Counted from the stretch's first letter, positions 50,923 to 60,581 are shown. The stretch: DNA of 64,000 bases from Flammeovirga sp. SJP92 (GCF_001583495.1 NZ_LQAQ01000090.1:186001-250000); one strand, 5' to 3'. A program made the numbers and translations. The notes: generated by a model from the letters alone, not told the origin.

Positions 50923-52287
50923 CTATTTTGTAATCTCTTCCACTAGCTCATCAATTGGCATTTTGTTGAATTGTCCTGAAGACATTAAAAGAAGATTCTT
51001 CTTGTTCCATTCAATTTCAGATAATCTATCTTGAAGTGCTTTCTCATCAGTGAAAACTTCAACATTTTTCTGTTTGAAAGCATTGAAAACATCTTCTTTA
51101 GAAATAGAATTCAAACCTTTGTTTTCAACTACTTTAGGGTTGAAATAAACCAAAGGAATGTCAGCTTCTTTTAGTGTTTTTTCATATTCAGATAAGAATG
51201 ATGAAGTTAAACTGCTGAAAGTATGCAACTCTAAACAAGCTACAAGCTTTTCTTTAGGATATTGTTTTGCCAAAGCATGTACTGTAGCTTGAACCTTAGA
51301 AGGTGAGTGTGCAAAATCTCTGAACACTTTAGTAGATGGTGTTTCTTTGATCAATTGCATTCTTAAAGCTGCACCCTCAAAAGAAGCAATAGCTTCAATG
51401 AATTCATCTTTGCTTACGTTCAGACGTTTACAAACTTCCATTGCAGCGGACATATTCTGTAAATTGTGATCACCAAAAACTTTTGTTTCAGTATTCACAT
51501 GTCCAGCAGTAATGATAGTCTTGCCGTCTTTTACTTTTGACTTTAATTTATCGTAAGGAATTACATCAACATCTCCAGAGATGTCAAGTCTTTTTACTAA
51601 TTTTTTCAAGGCTTTATCATCCGCACTATAAATGATTACACCTGCCTTTGGAGAGTTTTCTACAAACAGCTCAAACTGCTTCTCATACTCCTCGTATTTA
51701 GGGTATACATTTACGTGATCCCAGGCGATACCTGTAATAACGCCGATGTGATGATGATAATTTAAAAACTTAGGTTTAGCATCCAACGGTGATGATAAAT
51801 ACTCATCTCCCTCTAGAATGACTACAGGAGCACTATCAGTAATTTTTACAGGTCTTTCAACACCTTTCAATGAAGCTCCTACAAGATAATCACATTCAAT
51901 GTTCCAGTAATTAAGTACGTGGATGATCATTGAAGTAACAGATGTTTTACCATGGCTACCAGCCACTACAACACGTTGCTTATTCTTAGTCTGAGAGTAG
52001 ATATATTCAGGGAAAGAATAAATATTAAGTCCTAATTGTTTAGCTTTTACTAATTCTGGATTGTCTTTTTGAGCGTGCATCCCCAAAATTACGGCGTTGA
52101 TATCCTTTGTAATTTTTTCAGGGTGCCATCCCATTTCAGCAGGAAGTAAATCAAACTCCTTAAGGTTAGAATATGCAGGTTCATAAATGTGATCATCAGA
52201 ACCACTCACGTTGTAACCTTTTTGCTGTAATGTGATTGCTAGGTTGTGCATAATGCTACCACCTATTGCAATAAAATGAACTCTCAT
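50923..52287 (-). CDS. mpl: UDP-N-acetylmuramate:L-alanyl-gamma-D-glutamyl-meso-DAP ligase (Mpl-type Mur ligase)
   Basis: 454 residues. Mur-ligase order: an N-terminal Rossmann domain starting VHFIAIGGSIMHNLA, central ATPase with VVAGSHGKTSVTSM, DHVNVYPKYEEYEKQF and a C-terminal domain with FRDFAHSPSKVQATVHAL. The N-terminal IGGSIMHNLA and HAQKDNPELVKA blocks and the length distinguish Mpl from MurC. It re-attaches recycled murein tripeptide to UDP-MurNAc, which goes well with MltF and the NlpC/P60 hydrolase as recycling suppliers. A MurC function cannot be fully excluded from sequence alone. Confidence 0.88.
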   Translation of the reverse strand: MRVHFIAIGGSIMHNLAITLQQKGYNVSGSDDHIYEPAYSNLKEFDLLPAEMGWHPEKITKDINAVILGMHAQKDNPELVKAKQLGLNIYSFPEYIYSQTKNKQRVVVAGSHGKTSVTSMIIHVLNYWNIECDYLVGASLKGVERPVKITDSAPVVILEGDEYLSSPLDAKPKFLNYHHHIGVITGIAWDHVNVYPKYEEYEKQFELFVENSPKAGVIIYSADDKALKKLVKRLDISGDVDVIPYDKLKSKVKDGKTIITAGHVNTETKVFGDHNLQNMSAAMEVCKRLNVSKDEFIEAIASFEGAALRMQLIKETPSTKVFRDFAHSPSKVQATVHALAKQYPKEKLVACLELHTFSSLTSSFLSEYEKTLKEADIPLVYFNPKVVENKGLNSISKEDVFNAFKQKNVEVFTDEKALQDRLSEIEWNKKNLLLMSSGQFNKMPIDELVEEITK

Positions 52288-52374
52288 GTATATCTATTGT
52301 AGAATAAATTATTCAAATATTATGATGTATTAAAAGTAATTCTAAAAAGGAAGCCTTCTTTTACTTTTGAACTG

Positions 52375-52382
52375 CAAATTTA
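52375..52382 (-). promoter_or_regulatory. Candidate -7 box for mpl
   Basis: Reverse strand reads TAAATTTG, matching TAnnTTTG, 88 bases upstream of the mpl start. The 353-base divergent spacer (52288-52640) otherwise holds only the dnaB promoter box and a weak CAACA/TGTTG hairpin near 52516. Confidence 0.35.
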
Positions 52383-52627
52383 TTAAATTTTGATGAATAG
52401 ACTACTATTCGTATTGAAATCAATCCATCATATTGTAAATCTTTATAAATAAGCCCCCTTTTACTCATCTAAAAATAATGATAGTTTATGTTTGTAAATT
52501 AAAATATTGCATACAACACAAACATGTTGTTATAGGAATCTTTTTAAGATCAATAAATTAGTACACAATCTTACACTTATTTGCACATCTATTCGTGTAA
52601 AACCTAAATTATTAGAATAAATCTCCT

Positions 52628-52635
52628 TAATTTTG
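52628..52635 (+). promoter_or_regulatory. Candidate -7 box for dnaB, almost on the start codon
   Basis: TAATTTTG matches TAnnTTTG and ends 5 bases before the dnaB ATG, so initiation at the usual distance would give a leaderless or nearly leaderless mRNA. Confidence 0.35.
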
Positions 52636-52640
52636 TAGCT

Positions 52641-54323
52641 ATGGAGAAGTCTAGTAGTAAAAGTAGTTTAATACAATCTGCTTTTAATCAAAATAAACCA
52701 GACAATGTTGGTCTAGAATTAATGAATGCCAAAAAAAGGCCATGTGATCACGAGTTAGAACGTGTGACCTTGGGAGCATTGATTCTAGAAAAGGAAGCCC
52801 TCAATGAAGTGATTGAGGTGCTGAAGACGGATACTTTTGATAGAGAAGCACATCAATATATATATAATGCAATTGTAGGTATTTTCAACAGAAGTGAACC
52901 TGTTGATCATATGACAATTGTAACTGAGTTAAGGAAGTCAGGAGAGTTAGAAAAGGTGGGAGGGGTAAGTTATATTGCTCGTCTTACTCAAAGTGTAACT
53001 TCTTCTGCCAATGTCCTTCATTATGCACGTATTTTACAAGAATACTCGATCAAAAGAAAGTTGATCAGTGTTTCAAATGAGATTCAAGTAAAAGCATATG
53101 AGGATACCACAGATGTTTTTGATCTTTTAGATAAAATGGAAACATCACTTTTTGAAGTGTCTGAAGAAAATGTACGTAAAAACTACATGGGCATGAATGA
53201 AGTGGTGAAAGAAGTATTCCATGAACTAGAAGAACTGAGAGATAACGATAATGATTTTACAGGTGTACCTTCTGGTTTTACAAACTTAGATAGGGTGACT
53301 TCAGGATGGCAGCCATCAGATCTAATTATTATTGCAGCACGTCCTGCCATGGGTAAGACAGCCTTTATCTTATCGGCTTGTAGAAATGCGTCTGTTGGTT
53401 TTGGAAAACCTACTGCAATATTCTCATTAGAGATGTCTGCTGCACAGTTGGTAAAACGTTTGGTTTCCGCTGAAGCAGAGTTGGAAAGTGAGAAATTAAA
53501 GAAAGGTAACCTTACAGATGAGGAATGGAGAAGACTTGTGGACAAGACCTCAAGTTTGTCTTCAGCACCAATCTATATTGATGATACGCCAGCATTAACC
53601 GTGCTTGAATTAAGAGCAAAGTGTAGAAGGTTAAAAGCACAGCATGATATACAAATGATTGTGATTGATTACCTTCAACTAATGAGTGGTGGTGACAGTA
53701 AATCCAAAGGTAACCGTGAACAGGAAATTGCCTTTATTTCCCGTTCATTAAAACAAATTGCCAAGGAATTGAATGTCCCTGTAATTGCACTTTCACAGTT
53801 GAGCCGTGCGGTTGAAACCAGAGGTGGTGATAAAAGACCACAGCTTTCCGACCTTCGTGAATCAGGGTCTATTGAGCAAGATGCCGATATGGTAATGTTC
53901 TTGTACCGTCCTGAATATTACGGTTTGGATGAGGATGAAGAGGGCAACTCAACAAAAGGTATGGGTGAGGTGATCATTTCTAAAAACCGTAGTGGTGGCT
54001 TGGAAAATGTACGTTTAAAATTCATTGGACAATTTACCAAATTTGCGGATTGGGAAGATGGGTCGTTTATGTCTACTGAAGATATGATGTCCGGTATGCA
54101 CGGTGGTTTTGCCGGAGCACCAGCTATTCCGTCAAGCCTTCCTGATCAGGGAGGAAGCATGCCAGGAGAAGTAACCTTCGATCAGATGAATGCCATGCCT
54201 CCAGATATTGATTTTAATGAAGGAGGAGACGATGGAGGACAAGAGTTTCAAACACTTCCTTCAAAGTTGAATAGAGATAATGATGGGGGGGCACCTCCTC
54301 CGTCCAATGATCCTCCTTTCTAA
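52641..54323 (+). CDS. dnaB: Replicative DNA helicase DnaB
   Basis: 560 residues. N-terminal collar domain (about 35-140, DHELERVTLGALIL), a linker helix, and the RecA-like motor with Walker A ARPAMGKTA (about residue 240), Walker B IVIDYLQLMSG, DnaB-type LSRAVETR and the arginine-finger region LRESGSIEQDADMVMFLYRPEYY. Unwinds DNA 5'-3' as a hexamer at the replication fork. No intein interrupts the P-loop. The C-terminal ~90 residues are Gly/Pro/Met-rich and disordered, longer than in E. coli DnaB. Divergent from mpl. Confidence 0.96.
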   Translation: MEKSSSKSSLIQSAFNQNKPDNVGLELMNAKKRPCDHELERVTLGALILEKEALNEVIEVLKTDTFDREAHQYIYNAIVGIFNRSEPVDHMTIVTELRKSGELEKVGGVSYIARLTQSVTSSANVLHYARILQEYSIKRKLISVSNEIQVKAYEDTTDVFDLLDKMETSLFEVSEENVRKNYMGMNEVVKEVFHELEELRDNDNDFTGVPSGFTNLDRVTSGWQPSDLIIIAARPAMGKTAFILSACRNASVGFGKPTAIFSLEMSAAQLVKRLVSAEAELESEKLKKGNLTDEEWRRLVDKTSSLSSAPIYIDDTPALTVLELRAKCRRLKAQHDIQMIVIDYLQLMSGGDSKSKGNREQEIAFISRSLKQIAKELNVPVIALSQLSRAVETRGGDKRPQLSDLRESGSIEQDADMVMFLYRPEYYGLDEDEEGNSTKGMGEVIISKNRSGGLENVRLKFIGQFTKFADWEDGSFMSTEDMMSGMHGGFAGAPAIPSSLPDQGGSMPGEVTFDQMNAMPPDIDFNEGGDDGGQEFQTLPSKLNRDNDGGAPPPSNDPPF

Positions 54324-54335
54324 AATATTATACAC

Positions 54336-54370
54336 AAATGGTTATTAGTTTATTTCTAATAGCCATTTTT
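54336..54370 (+). terminator. Intrinsic terminator of dnaB
   Basis: AAATGGTTATTAG 54336-54348 with CTAATAGCCATTT 54356-54368, 7-base loop, followed by T residues. Confidence 0.8.
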
Positions 54371-54395
54371 ACTTTTTAAAATATATCAGAATAAT

Positions 54396-54441
54396 AAAAA
54401 AGTGGCTGTTAGATCAATTAAAAACTAACAGCCACTTTTTG
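54396..54441. terminator. Bidirectional terminator between dnaB and the phosphatase gene
   Basis: Perfect stem of about 16 bp (AAAAAGTGGCTGTTAG with CTAACAGCCACTTTTT), T runs on both strands. It is a second hairpin for dnaB and the main one for the reverse-strand gene ending at 54461. Confidence 0.9.
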
Positions 54442-54460
54442 CTTAATAAATACTACAAAC

Positions 54461-56128
54461 CTACTTCAATGGAATCAAAATAGGGTTTGAATAACAACCT
54501 GAAGGATAGTTCATATTTAAGAACGAGCAGATTGTTGGTGCAATCTCTGTGATAGTATGAGGTGCATGAGTTTCTCCTGCTTGAATATCCCATCCATAAA
54601 ATAAGATAGGTACATGAGTGTCATATTTGTAAGGAGAGAAGTGAGTTGTACCTGTTGGGCCGTAATCAACATAATGTGATCTTAGTACACCAAATACATC
54701 TGGAGAAAATCTTGGATTGAAGGCATTGTAAATTAAACCTTTATATCCTTGAGTATACTCATTGCGTTCTAAGTCTTTACCCAATAATGCATGAGCATAT
54801 TGTGGCATTTCCATAAACGCTTCAGCTGTTGCTTTTTGCACTTCTTCTAATTCAAGGCCTTTTTCTTTAATCAATGCTCTGTTTAAGTACAGTTGACCAG
54901 AGTAGTTTGAAGAAACATATTTACCTTCACCGAAACGAGCATTTAAAGCTTTTTCAATGTATTCCGTATCTTCCTTGCTTTTGATATTTTTTGCTTCAAA
55001 GTTCATACGCTCACGCATGAAAGCCGCATTTTGAGCACCCGCATGATCGGCTGTTAAGAAGATGACATATTGTCCCTTCCCAACTTTCTCATCCAAGTGA
55101 TTGATCAAGTTGGCAATTTCTTGATCTAGCTTAATGTACATATCTTCCACTTCAATGGCTTGAGGACCGTAAGCGTGACCTGCGTAATCTGTAGAGGAAT
55201 AACTTACTGCTAATAAATCAGTGAAGTTGTCTTGTCCAATATTTTCATTGTCAATAATACTCATTGCCATTTCAGTAACAATAGTATTACCATATGGAGT
55301 ACCTTTAATAATGTCGTACTTTTTTCCAGTTTTTGCTCTTACCCTGTCTGCAGCAACTGCTTTTTTGATGCTGTAAGGAAAGGTAGGTGTTTGCATACCA
55401 GGAAATAAAGATTCGTAAGGAGTATCATCTTCTGTTGAAGCAGTATATTTTTCGATGGGTAATGAAAGTGTCCAATCCGATTTCATGTATTCATCGATAG
55501 GTCTTTTCTTGCCTTCATTTAGAGCAGTAACCCATTCTGGAAGTTTTTCAGTATAGAATGAAGATGTAATCCAATTACCATTTTTTTCATCTAACCAATA
55601 AGCGGCGTCAGCTTTGTGTCCTGCAGGAAGAACCGCCGATCTATCTTTGATTGAGACAGCAATGACTTTTGATCTAAAATTACTTGCCCATTTGATTTCA
55701 TCTGAAAGGTTAGTTACTGCTAGACGGTAAGGTGACTTTTGACCATTTTTACTGTCAGATCCTACGGTTTGATATCTTTTGTCATCGACACAGTAAACTG
55801 TTTTACCCATTTCTCTATCCCAAAAGTGGTTATTGACAATAGAGTGATAAGCTGGTGAAGTACCTGCATAAACTGAAGCGTGACCAGGCCCTGTTACAGT
55901 TGGGGCGTAATTGTATTGGCCATTTCTAACTGTGTACCCATCGTTGACTAATTTCTTAAAACCATCTTCTCCGAAGTTATCCCAATATCTTGAGATGTAA
56001 TCATACTTCATTTGATCGACGATAATTCCAACGACAGCTTTGGGTTTGTCCTCAGTAAATTGAGCAAAAGTACTTAGAGTACTACCCAAAGAAAGGACAG
56101 TAGTGGCTAGTAATTTTTTAACATTCAT
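54461..56128 (-). CDS. pafA: PafA-type alkaline phosphatase family protein
   Basis: 555 residues. Signal peptide ends at STFAQ. Type I phosphodiesterase/alkaline phosphatase fold: metal ligand Asp39 in GIIVDQMKYDY, nucleophile Thr79 (Thr77 is the alternative) in PTVTGPGHASVYAG, and the later DYAGHAYGP and FLTADHAGA metal-site blocks. This is the PafA pattern, a periplasmic, calcium/zinc-dependent phosphomonoesterase widespread in Bacteroidota and not inhibited by phosphate. Length matches. It is likely monocistronic; no Pho-box could be recognised. Confidence 0.88.
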   Translation of the reverse strand: MNVKKLLATTVLSLGSTLSTFAQFTEDKPKAVVGIIVDQMKYDYISRYWDNFGEDGFKKLVNDGYTVRNGQYNYAPTVTGPGHASVYAGTSPAYHSIVNNHFWDREMGKTVYCVDDKRYQTVGSDSKNGQKSPYRLAVTNLSDEIKWASNFRSKVIAVSIKDRSAVLPAGHKADAAYWLDEKNGNWITSSFYTEKLPEWVTALNEGKKRPIDEYMKSDWTLSLPIEKYTASTEDDTPYESLFPGMQTPTFPYSIKKAVAADRVRAKTGKKYDIIKGTPYGNTIVTEMAMSIIDNENIGQDNFTDLLAVSYSSTDYAGHAYGPQAIEVEDMYIKLDQEIANLINHLDEKVGKGQYVIFLTADHAGAQNAAFMRERMNFEAKNIKSKEDTEYIEKALNARFGEGKYVSSNYSGQLYLNRALIKEKGLELEEVQKATAEAFMEMPQYAHALLGKDLERNEYTQGYKGLIYNAFNPRFSPDVFGVLRSHYVDYGPTGTTHFSPYKYDTHVPILFYGWDIQAGETHAPHTITEIAPTICSFLNMNYPSGCYSNPILIPLK

Positions 56129-56258
56129 TTAATCGAATTCTTTAGTAATTATATTGGATTGTAGTCAACATGTTTGATGTGTAAACATGTTATATTAAAT
56201 TCAGCCCCAAAAAAGAGTACTATTTAAGGAATAAAAAAATAACAATTGTGAATTATCT

Positions 56259-57242
56259 TTAATTTATCCTTTGTTCAATTTCATTTATTAAATCGTTAAC
56301 ATTAATCTCCTTGATGGACTTGCTTATTTGTAATAATTTATGGAGAAACTTCTGATGCGGGGCACTTTGCGAGTTGAAAGGTCTATGATTCAAGCCTCGG
56401 GTTATTTTTTCTAATTTTTGACGAGTATCATGGGTTTTTGCATCAATCAAAGCTTCATCAAAGTAAGACCAAATATATTCTTGGGCAAGTGTTGACGGAT
56501 GTACAAGATCATCCGTATAAAAACGATAATCTCTCAATTCATCAATCATGATTTCATAGGCAGGGAAATAGAAACAGTTCTGATATTGAGAAGTTATCAA
56601 ATGTGTGAAATATCTCAAGATCGACTTGCTTAAGCTATTGTCCACTAGTCCATTTCTGAAATGTCTTATGGGAGAGACTGTAAAAATAATGTTACATGAC
56701 TTAGGGAGGTAAGAATGAAGTTCTTGAAAGGAAGCTAACATTCTATCTATCTCTAATAACTCCTGTGTAAATTCTTTGGAAGGGATCTTATGGCAATTGG
56801 CGACTAATTGTTGGCTTTCATTATGTCTGAAAACAAAAGAAGTCCCTAAAGTGATGATTAGAAAATCAACATTTTTTAATCTGCCGTGAATTTGTTGTTG
56901 AATACTTTGAATTTGCTCAACGAGTTCCTTTTTTGTAGAGGCCGAAATATCAGAGTGAAAATTGAAGTGTTTGAAAACCTCTTCATTCTCTATAATCAAG
57001 TGCTCATCCACGTTCTCATATCCTTCAAAAGCTTGAATCAAATTATTAAAAATACTAATAGGATTATAAAGTACTCCATAAGGATTAATACTGATATCAA
57101 ACCTGTTTTCTTGGAGCTTTGATCCAATATTTTGAGCAAAGCAAGATCCGATACTTAAAATAGTACTGTCAAAATTGATCTTTTCCTCAAAATTTAGAGG
57201 GTTAATAGGGGTTCTGAACGTCTCATTATGCAACATTTTCAC
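56259..57242 (-). CDS. GSCFA domain protein (SGNH-hydrolase-like)
   Basis: 327 residues. The defining motif SIGSCFAQNIG gives Ser33/Cys34; ITLGTSFVFRH near residue 125 and the DDLVHPSTLAQEYIW end block carry the Asp and His expected of an SGNH-type catalytic set. GSCFA proteins are thought to be esterase or acyltransferase-like enzymes acting on carbohydrates, but no substrate is established. No signal peptide. It shares a 104-base divergent promoter region with the transketolase gene. Confidence 0.9.
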   Translation of the reverse strand: MKMLHNETFRTPINPLNFEEKINFDSTILSIGSCFAQNIGSKLQENRFDISINPYGVLYNPISIFNNLIQAFEGYENVDEHLIIENEEVFKHFNFHSDISASTKKELVEQIQSIQQQIHGRLKNVDFLIITLGTSFVFRHNESQQLVANCHKIPSKEFTQELLEIDRMLASFQELHSYLPKSCNIIFTVSPIRHFRNGLVDNSLSKSILRYFTHLITSQYQNCFYFPAYEIMIDELRDYRFYTDDLVHPSTLAQEYIWSYFDEALIDAKTHDTRQKLEKITRGLNHRPFNSQSAPHQKFLHKLLQISKSIKEINVNDLINEIEQRIN

Positions 57243-57269
57243 AATATACGCTTTTGTATTCGAAATAAT

Positions 57270-57300
57270 TTTGTCCGATTAAAGACAAACCTTAGATTTG
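57270..57300 (+). promoter_or_regulatory. Well-formed Bacteroidota promoter for the transketolase gene
   Basis: TTTG (57270-57273), exactly 19 bases, then TAGATTTG (57293-57300): a full match to the TTTG-N19-TAnnTTTG consensus used by the primary sigma factor of Bacteroidota. The start codon lies 46 bases downstream of the -7 box. This is the clearest promoter in the window. Confidence 0.75.
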
Positions 57301-57346
57301 TACTCGAATTTATTTGAAAGAATCATAAATCGCTTCAAACATTAAA

Positions 57347-58300
57347 ATGAAGAAGTATACATACACAGAGAAAAAAGACACGCGCTCAGGATTTGGTGCG
57401 GGCTTACATGAGCTAGGTAAAACGAACGAGGATGTAGTAGCATTATGTGCTGACTTAACAGGTTCTCTAAAAATGGATGCATTCAAAAATGATTTCCCTG
57501 AGAGATTCTTTCAAATGGGTATCGCTGAAGCAAACATGATCAACGTAGCAGCAGGTATGACAGTAGGTGGTAAAATTCCTTTCACAGGTACTTTTGCCAA
57601 CTTCTCAACAAGCCGTGTTTACGATCAGATCCGTCAATCAATTGCTTACTCTGGAAAGAACGTAAAAATTGCCGCTTCTCACTCAGGTCTTACTTTAGGA
57701 GAAGATGGAGCAACTCACCAAGTTTTAGAAGACATTGGTATGATGAAAATGTTGCCAAACATGACTGTAATCAACACTTGTGATTACAACCAAACAAAGG
57801 CAGCAACAATCGCAGCAGCGAAACACGATGGTCCTGTATACTTACGTTTCGGACGTCCTTCGATTCCTGTTTTCATGCCGGAAGGTGATTTTGAAATTGG
57901 AAAAGCTGTAATGCTAAACGAAGGAACTGACGTTACTATCATAGCTACAGGTCACTTAGTATGGGAAGCAATTCAAGCAGGTGAGAAATTAGCAGAGGAA
58001 GGTATTTCTGCTGAGATCATCAACATTCACACCATCAAACCACTAGATGAAGAGGCAATCTTGAAATCAGTAGGTAAAACAGGTTGTGTTGTTACTGCTG
58101 AAGAGCACCAAATTGCAGGTGGTTTAGGAGAAAGCGTTTCTGCTTGTCTTACTAGAAACCTATTAGCTCCACAAGAGTTTGTAGCAGTAAATGATACGTT
58201 TGGTGAATCAGGTACTCCTGCACAATTAATGGAAAAATACGGATTAACTGCAAGTGATGTAGTTGCAGCCGCTAAGAAAGCAATTGCTAGAAAAGGTTAA
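57347..58300 (+). CDS. Transketolase C-terminal (beta) subunit of a split enzyme
   Basis: 317 residues, corresponding to the second half of a transketolase: the pyrimidine-binding domain (about 1-170) with CADLTGSLKMDAF, FFQMGIAEANMINVAAGM (conserved Glu for TPP activation) and SHSGLTLGEDGATHQ, plus the C-terminal domain (about 180-317). The N-terminal TPP-binding half is not adjacent on either side, so the partner subunit must be encoded elsewhere. Split transketolases occur in many Bacteroidota. Strongly biased codon use suggests high expression. Terminator follows. Confidence 0.92.
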   Translation: MKKYTYTEKKDTRSGFGAGLHELGKTNEDVVALCADLTGSLKMDAFKNDFPERFFQMGIAEANMINVAAGMTVGGKIPFTGTFANFSTSRVYDQIRQSIAYSGKNVKIAASHSGLTLGEDGATHQVLEDIGMMKMLPNMTVINTCDYNQTKAATIAAAKHDGPVYLRFGRPSIPVFMPEGDFEIGKAVMLNEGTDVTIIATGHLVWEAIQAGEKLAEEGISAEIINIHTIKPLDEEAILKSVGKTGCVVTAEEHQIAGGLGESVSACLTRNLLAPQEFVAVNDTFGESGTPAQLMEKYGLTASDVVAAAKKAIARKG

Positions 58301-58353
58301 TCTTTAGCATAAAACTTGTGATAGTTGGAGTGAAAACTTCAAACTGTCTACAT

Positions 58354-58392
58354 AAAGCCCAATATTAGTACTAATGTTGGGCTTTTGTTTTA
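58354..58392 (+). terminator. Intrinsic terminator of the transketolase gene
   Basis: AAAGCCCAATATTAG 58354-58368 with CTAATGTTGGGCTTT 58371-58385, 2-3 base loop, one wobble/mismatch, then TGTTTT. Confidence 0.85.
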
Positions 58393-58565
58393 GGGTAATG
58401 TAATTTTATTTATTTTTATGAACCCAATCAAATTCGGCTACTAGAGCTGTAACTGATTGAGTATGTTACGGTAGATGAAAAAACATAATTTTTGTCTTTT
58501 TTAATTTATATAATTTTTTGATACTATCACTCTGCATAAAGTGTTGTGTCTTTAGGCTATTCTAG

Positions 58566-60581
58566 ATGAAAACTTTCTTTACTTTATTATTAATTTACAT
58601 ATCAATATTTTCTTTTTCATACCCAAAAACGGTGGATAAGATCCCAAAGTTTGACAGCCTTTTAACTGTTTTTGAAAGTAAGGAAACTAGTGATTCTGTA
58701 AGAATTGGAACAGCGTTGCAATTAGCATGGTTATACAGAAATGTATCGCCGGATAATGCGTATTTGTATGCAAAAATTGCTGAAGACCTTAGCAAACAAG
58801 GTAAATTTGAAAAGTATGAAATCAGAGCAATCAGTTATGGTGGTATTGCTCTAAGAAATAGAGGTGAATATCAAAATGCCATGAACCTCTTTATGAAAGC
58901 ACTTGAAAAAGCAACTACTATTCAATCACTTGAAGATGAAGGGTATGCACATATCAATATTGCAAGTGTCAACATCTATCAAAATAATTATAATGAAGCC
59001 ATTATTCATCTTGAGTTAGCAGAGGTGATTAGCAAACAATTGAAAGACAATAGAATGTTCGGTTATGTCTTGACAAATTATGGCCGTGTCTATTTTGCAA
59101 CAGAATTGTTTAAAAAGGCGGTTGATAGTTTTAATGAGGCATTAGATTTAAGAAAAAAAGAAGATGACCTGTATGGACAAATCGTAACCTATTCTGATAT
59201 GGGAACAGTCTATGCTGAAACAGGCCAATATGAAGAAGCTTTGAGGTATTTACAACTTTCATTGGAATTGAACGAGAAAAACAATGAAGATGCTGATACA
59301 ATGGTGGGAACTTTGATTGATATGGCCCGAATCTATAGAAACCAAGGTAATTATACCAAAGCAAAGCAACTAGCGGAAAAAGCAGCTGATATTTGTGTGA
59401 AAATTAGAGCCAAGCATATGGCTTTAAATGCTTTTTTAGAGCTTAAAACTATTGAAAGAGCAAAGGGGAGATATAAAAAAGCATTGGAGTATGATGATCT
59501 GATTGAAGCGTATAAAGATTCTATTTTTAATGAAGAGATCCGTTTGAAGCTGGCAGAGATCAATGTAAGATATCTTGTTGCACAAAGAGAAAAGGAAAAT
59601 GAGATTTTAAAGAAAGATCAAAAAATCAATGAGATCATTATTGAAAGACATACGATCATCATGTTTGGTTCTTTCATCTTGATCATCGTTTTATGTCTTT
59701 TTGTGTATTACTTATATAGAGAAAATAAGAATAAAAAAGTCATTAATCATACGTTACATATCCAGAAATCTGAACTGGAACTTCAGTCAAAAGAAATTCA
59801 TCGTATTAACGATTTACTTCAGGCAAAGTCGCAAGATATTATGGATAGTATCAATTACGCTAAAGGTATACAAAAAGCGATTCTTCCAAGTTGGGCGCAT
59901 GTGAAAACATTCTTGCCGAATTCCTTTGTCTATTTTGAGCCAAGAGATATTGTATCGGGTGATTTTTACTGGTTTAAAAATATCGATAACTCAAAAGGAA
60001 TTCTAATAGCGGCCGATTGTACAGGTCATGGTGTTCCAGGAGGTTTTATGAGTATGGTAGGAGAAACGGCATTGGAGTACATTGTTGATTCTCAAAAAGT
60101 ATATTATCCTTCGAAGATCCTTGAAGAGTTGCATGCTCGTCTTTCAAGTATCTTAAGACAGAAAAAATCAGGAAATATGGATGGTATGGATGTTTCTGTT
60201 TGTTTGATCGACAATAAAAACAATACAGTCCAATATGCTGGTGCAGGAATGTCTATGACTATTGTAGATAATAATAAGCATCAAATTATAAAAGGAGCCT
60301 CAAGAGGTGTTGGAGGTGTTTCTACTTTTTCTACTTGTGAGACACACACTTTCGAGTTTACATCACAGAAAATGTTCTTCATCTATTCTGATGGTTACGC
60401 TGATCAATTTGGCGGTCCAAAAGGCAAAAAGCTGAAAAGCCCTAATTTCAGAAAGATTCTTGAAGCTTGTTCTTCACTTCCTATCAAAGATCAAAAACAG
60501 TTTATGAAGACTCAATTTGAAAGCTGGAAACAAGATGAGGAACAAGTGGACGATGTAATGATTATTGGTTTTACGAGGTAA
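58566..60581 (+). CDS. TPR-repeat transmembrane SpoIIE (PP2C-like) phosphatase
   Basis: 671 residues. Signal-like N-terminus, then about six tetratricopeptide repeats (residues 45-330; for example GEYQNAMNLFMKALEKA, NYNEAIIHLELAE, GQYEEALRYLQLSLEL), one membrane helix (about 360-383, IIMFGSFILIIVLCLFVYYLY), a short coiled coil, and a SpoIIE phosphatase domain with PRDIVSGDFYWF, AADCTGHGVPGGFMS, YSDGYADQFGG and the C-terminal VDDVMIIGF. Periplasmic TPRs would sense a ligand and control cytoplasmic phosphatase activity. The linker SINYAKGIQKAILP matches the one in the phosphatase at 2217. Candidate partner for SiaC-like phosphoproteins, by inference. Confidence 0.92.
   Translation: MKTFFTLLLIYISIFSFSYPKTVDKIPKFDSLLTVFESKETSDSVRIGTALQLAWLYRNVSPDNAYLYAKIAEDLSKQGKFEKYEIRAISYGGIALRNRGEYQNAMNLFMKALEKATTIQSLEDEGYAHINIASVNIYQNNYNEAIIHLELAEVISKQLKDNRMFGYVLTNYGRVYFATELFKKAVDSFNEALDLRKKEDDLYGQIVTYSDMGTVYAETGQYEEALRYLQLSLELNEKNNEDADTMVGTLIDMARIYRNQGNYTKAKQLAEKAADICVKIRAKHMALNAFLELKTIERAKGRYKKALEYDDLIEAYKDSIFNEEIRLKLAEINVRYLVAQREKENEILKKDQKINEIIIERHTIIMFGSFILIIVLCLFVYYLYRENKNKKVINHTLHIQKSELELQSKEIHRINDLLQAKSQDIMDSINYAKGIQKAILPSWAHVKTFLPNSFVYFEPRDIVSGDFYWFKNIDNSKGILIAADCTGHGVPGGFMSMVGETALEYIVDSQKVYYPSKILEELHARLSSILRQKKSGNMDGMDVSVCLIDNKNNTVQYAGAGMSMTIVDNNKHQIIKGASRGVGGVSTFSTCETHTFEFTSQKMFFIYSDGYADQFGGPKGKKLKSPNFRKILEACSSLPIKDQKQFMKTQFESWKQDEEQVDDVMIIGFTR

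Noticed and set aside
52641-54323. Intein in DnaB
   Set aside because: The P-loop region ARPAMGKTA is uninterrupted and the length is explained by a longer disordered tail.
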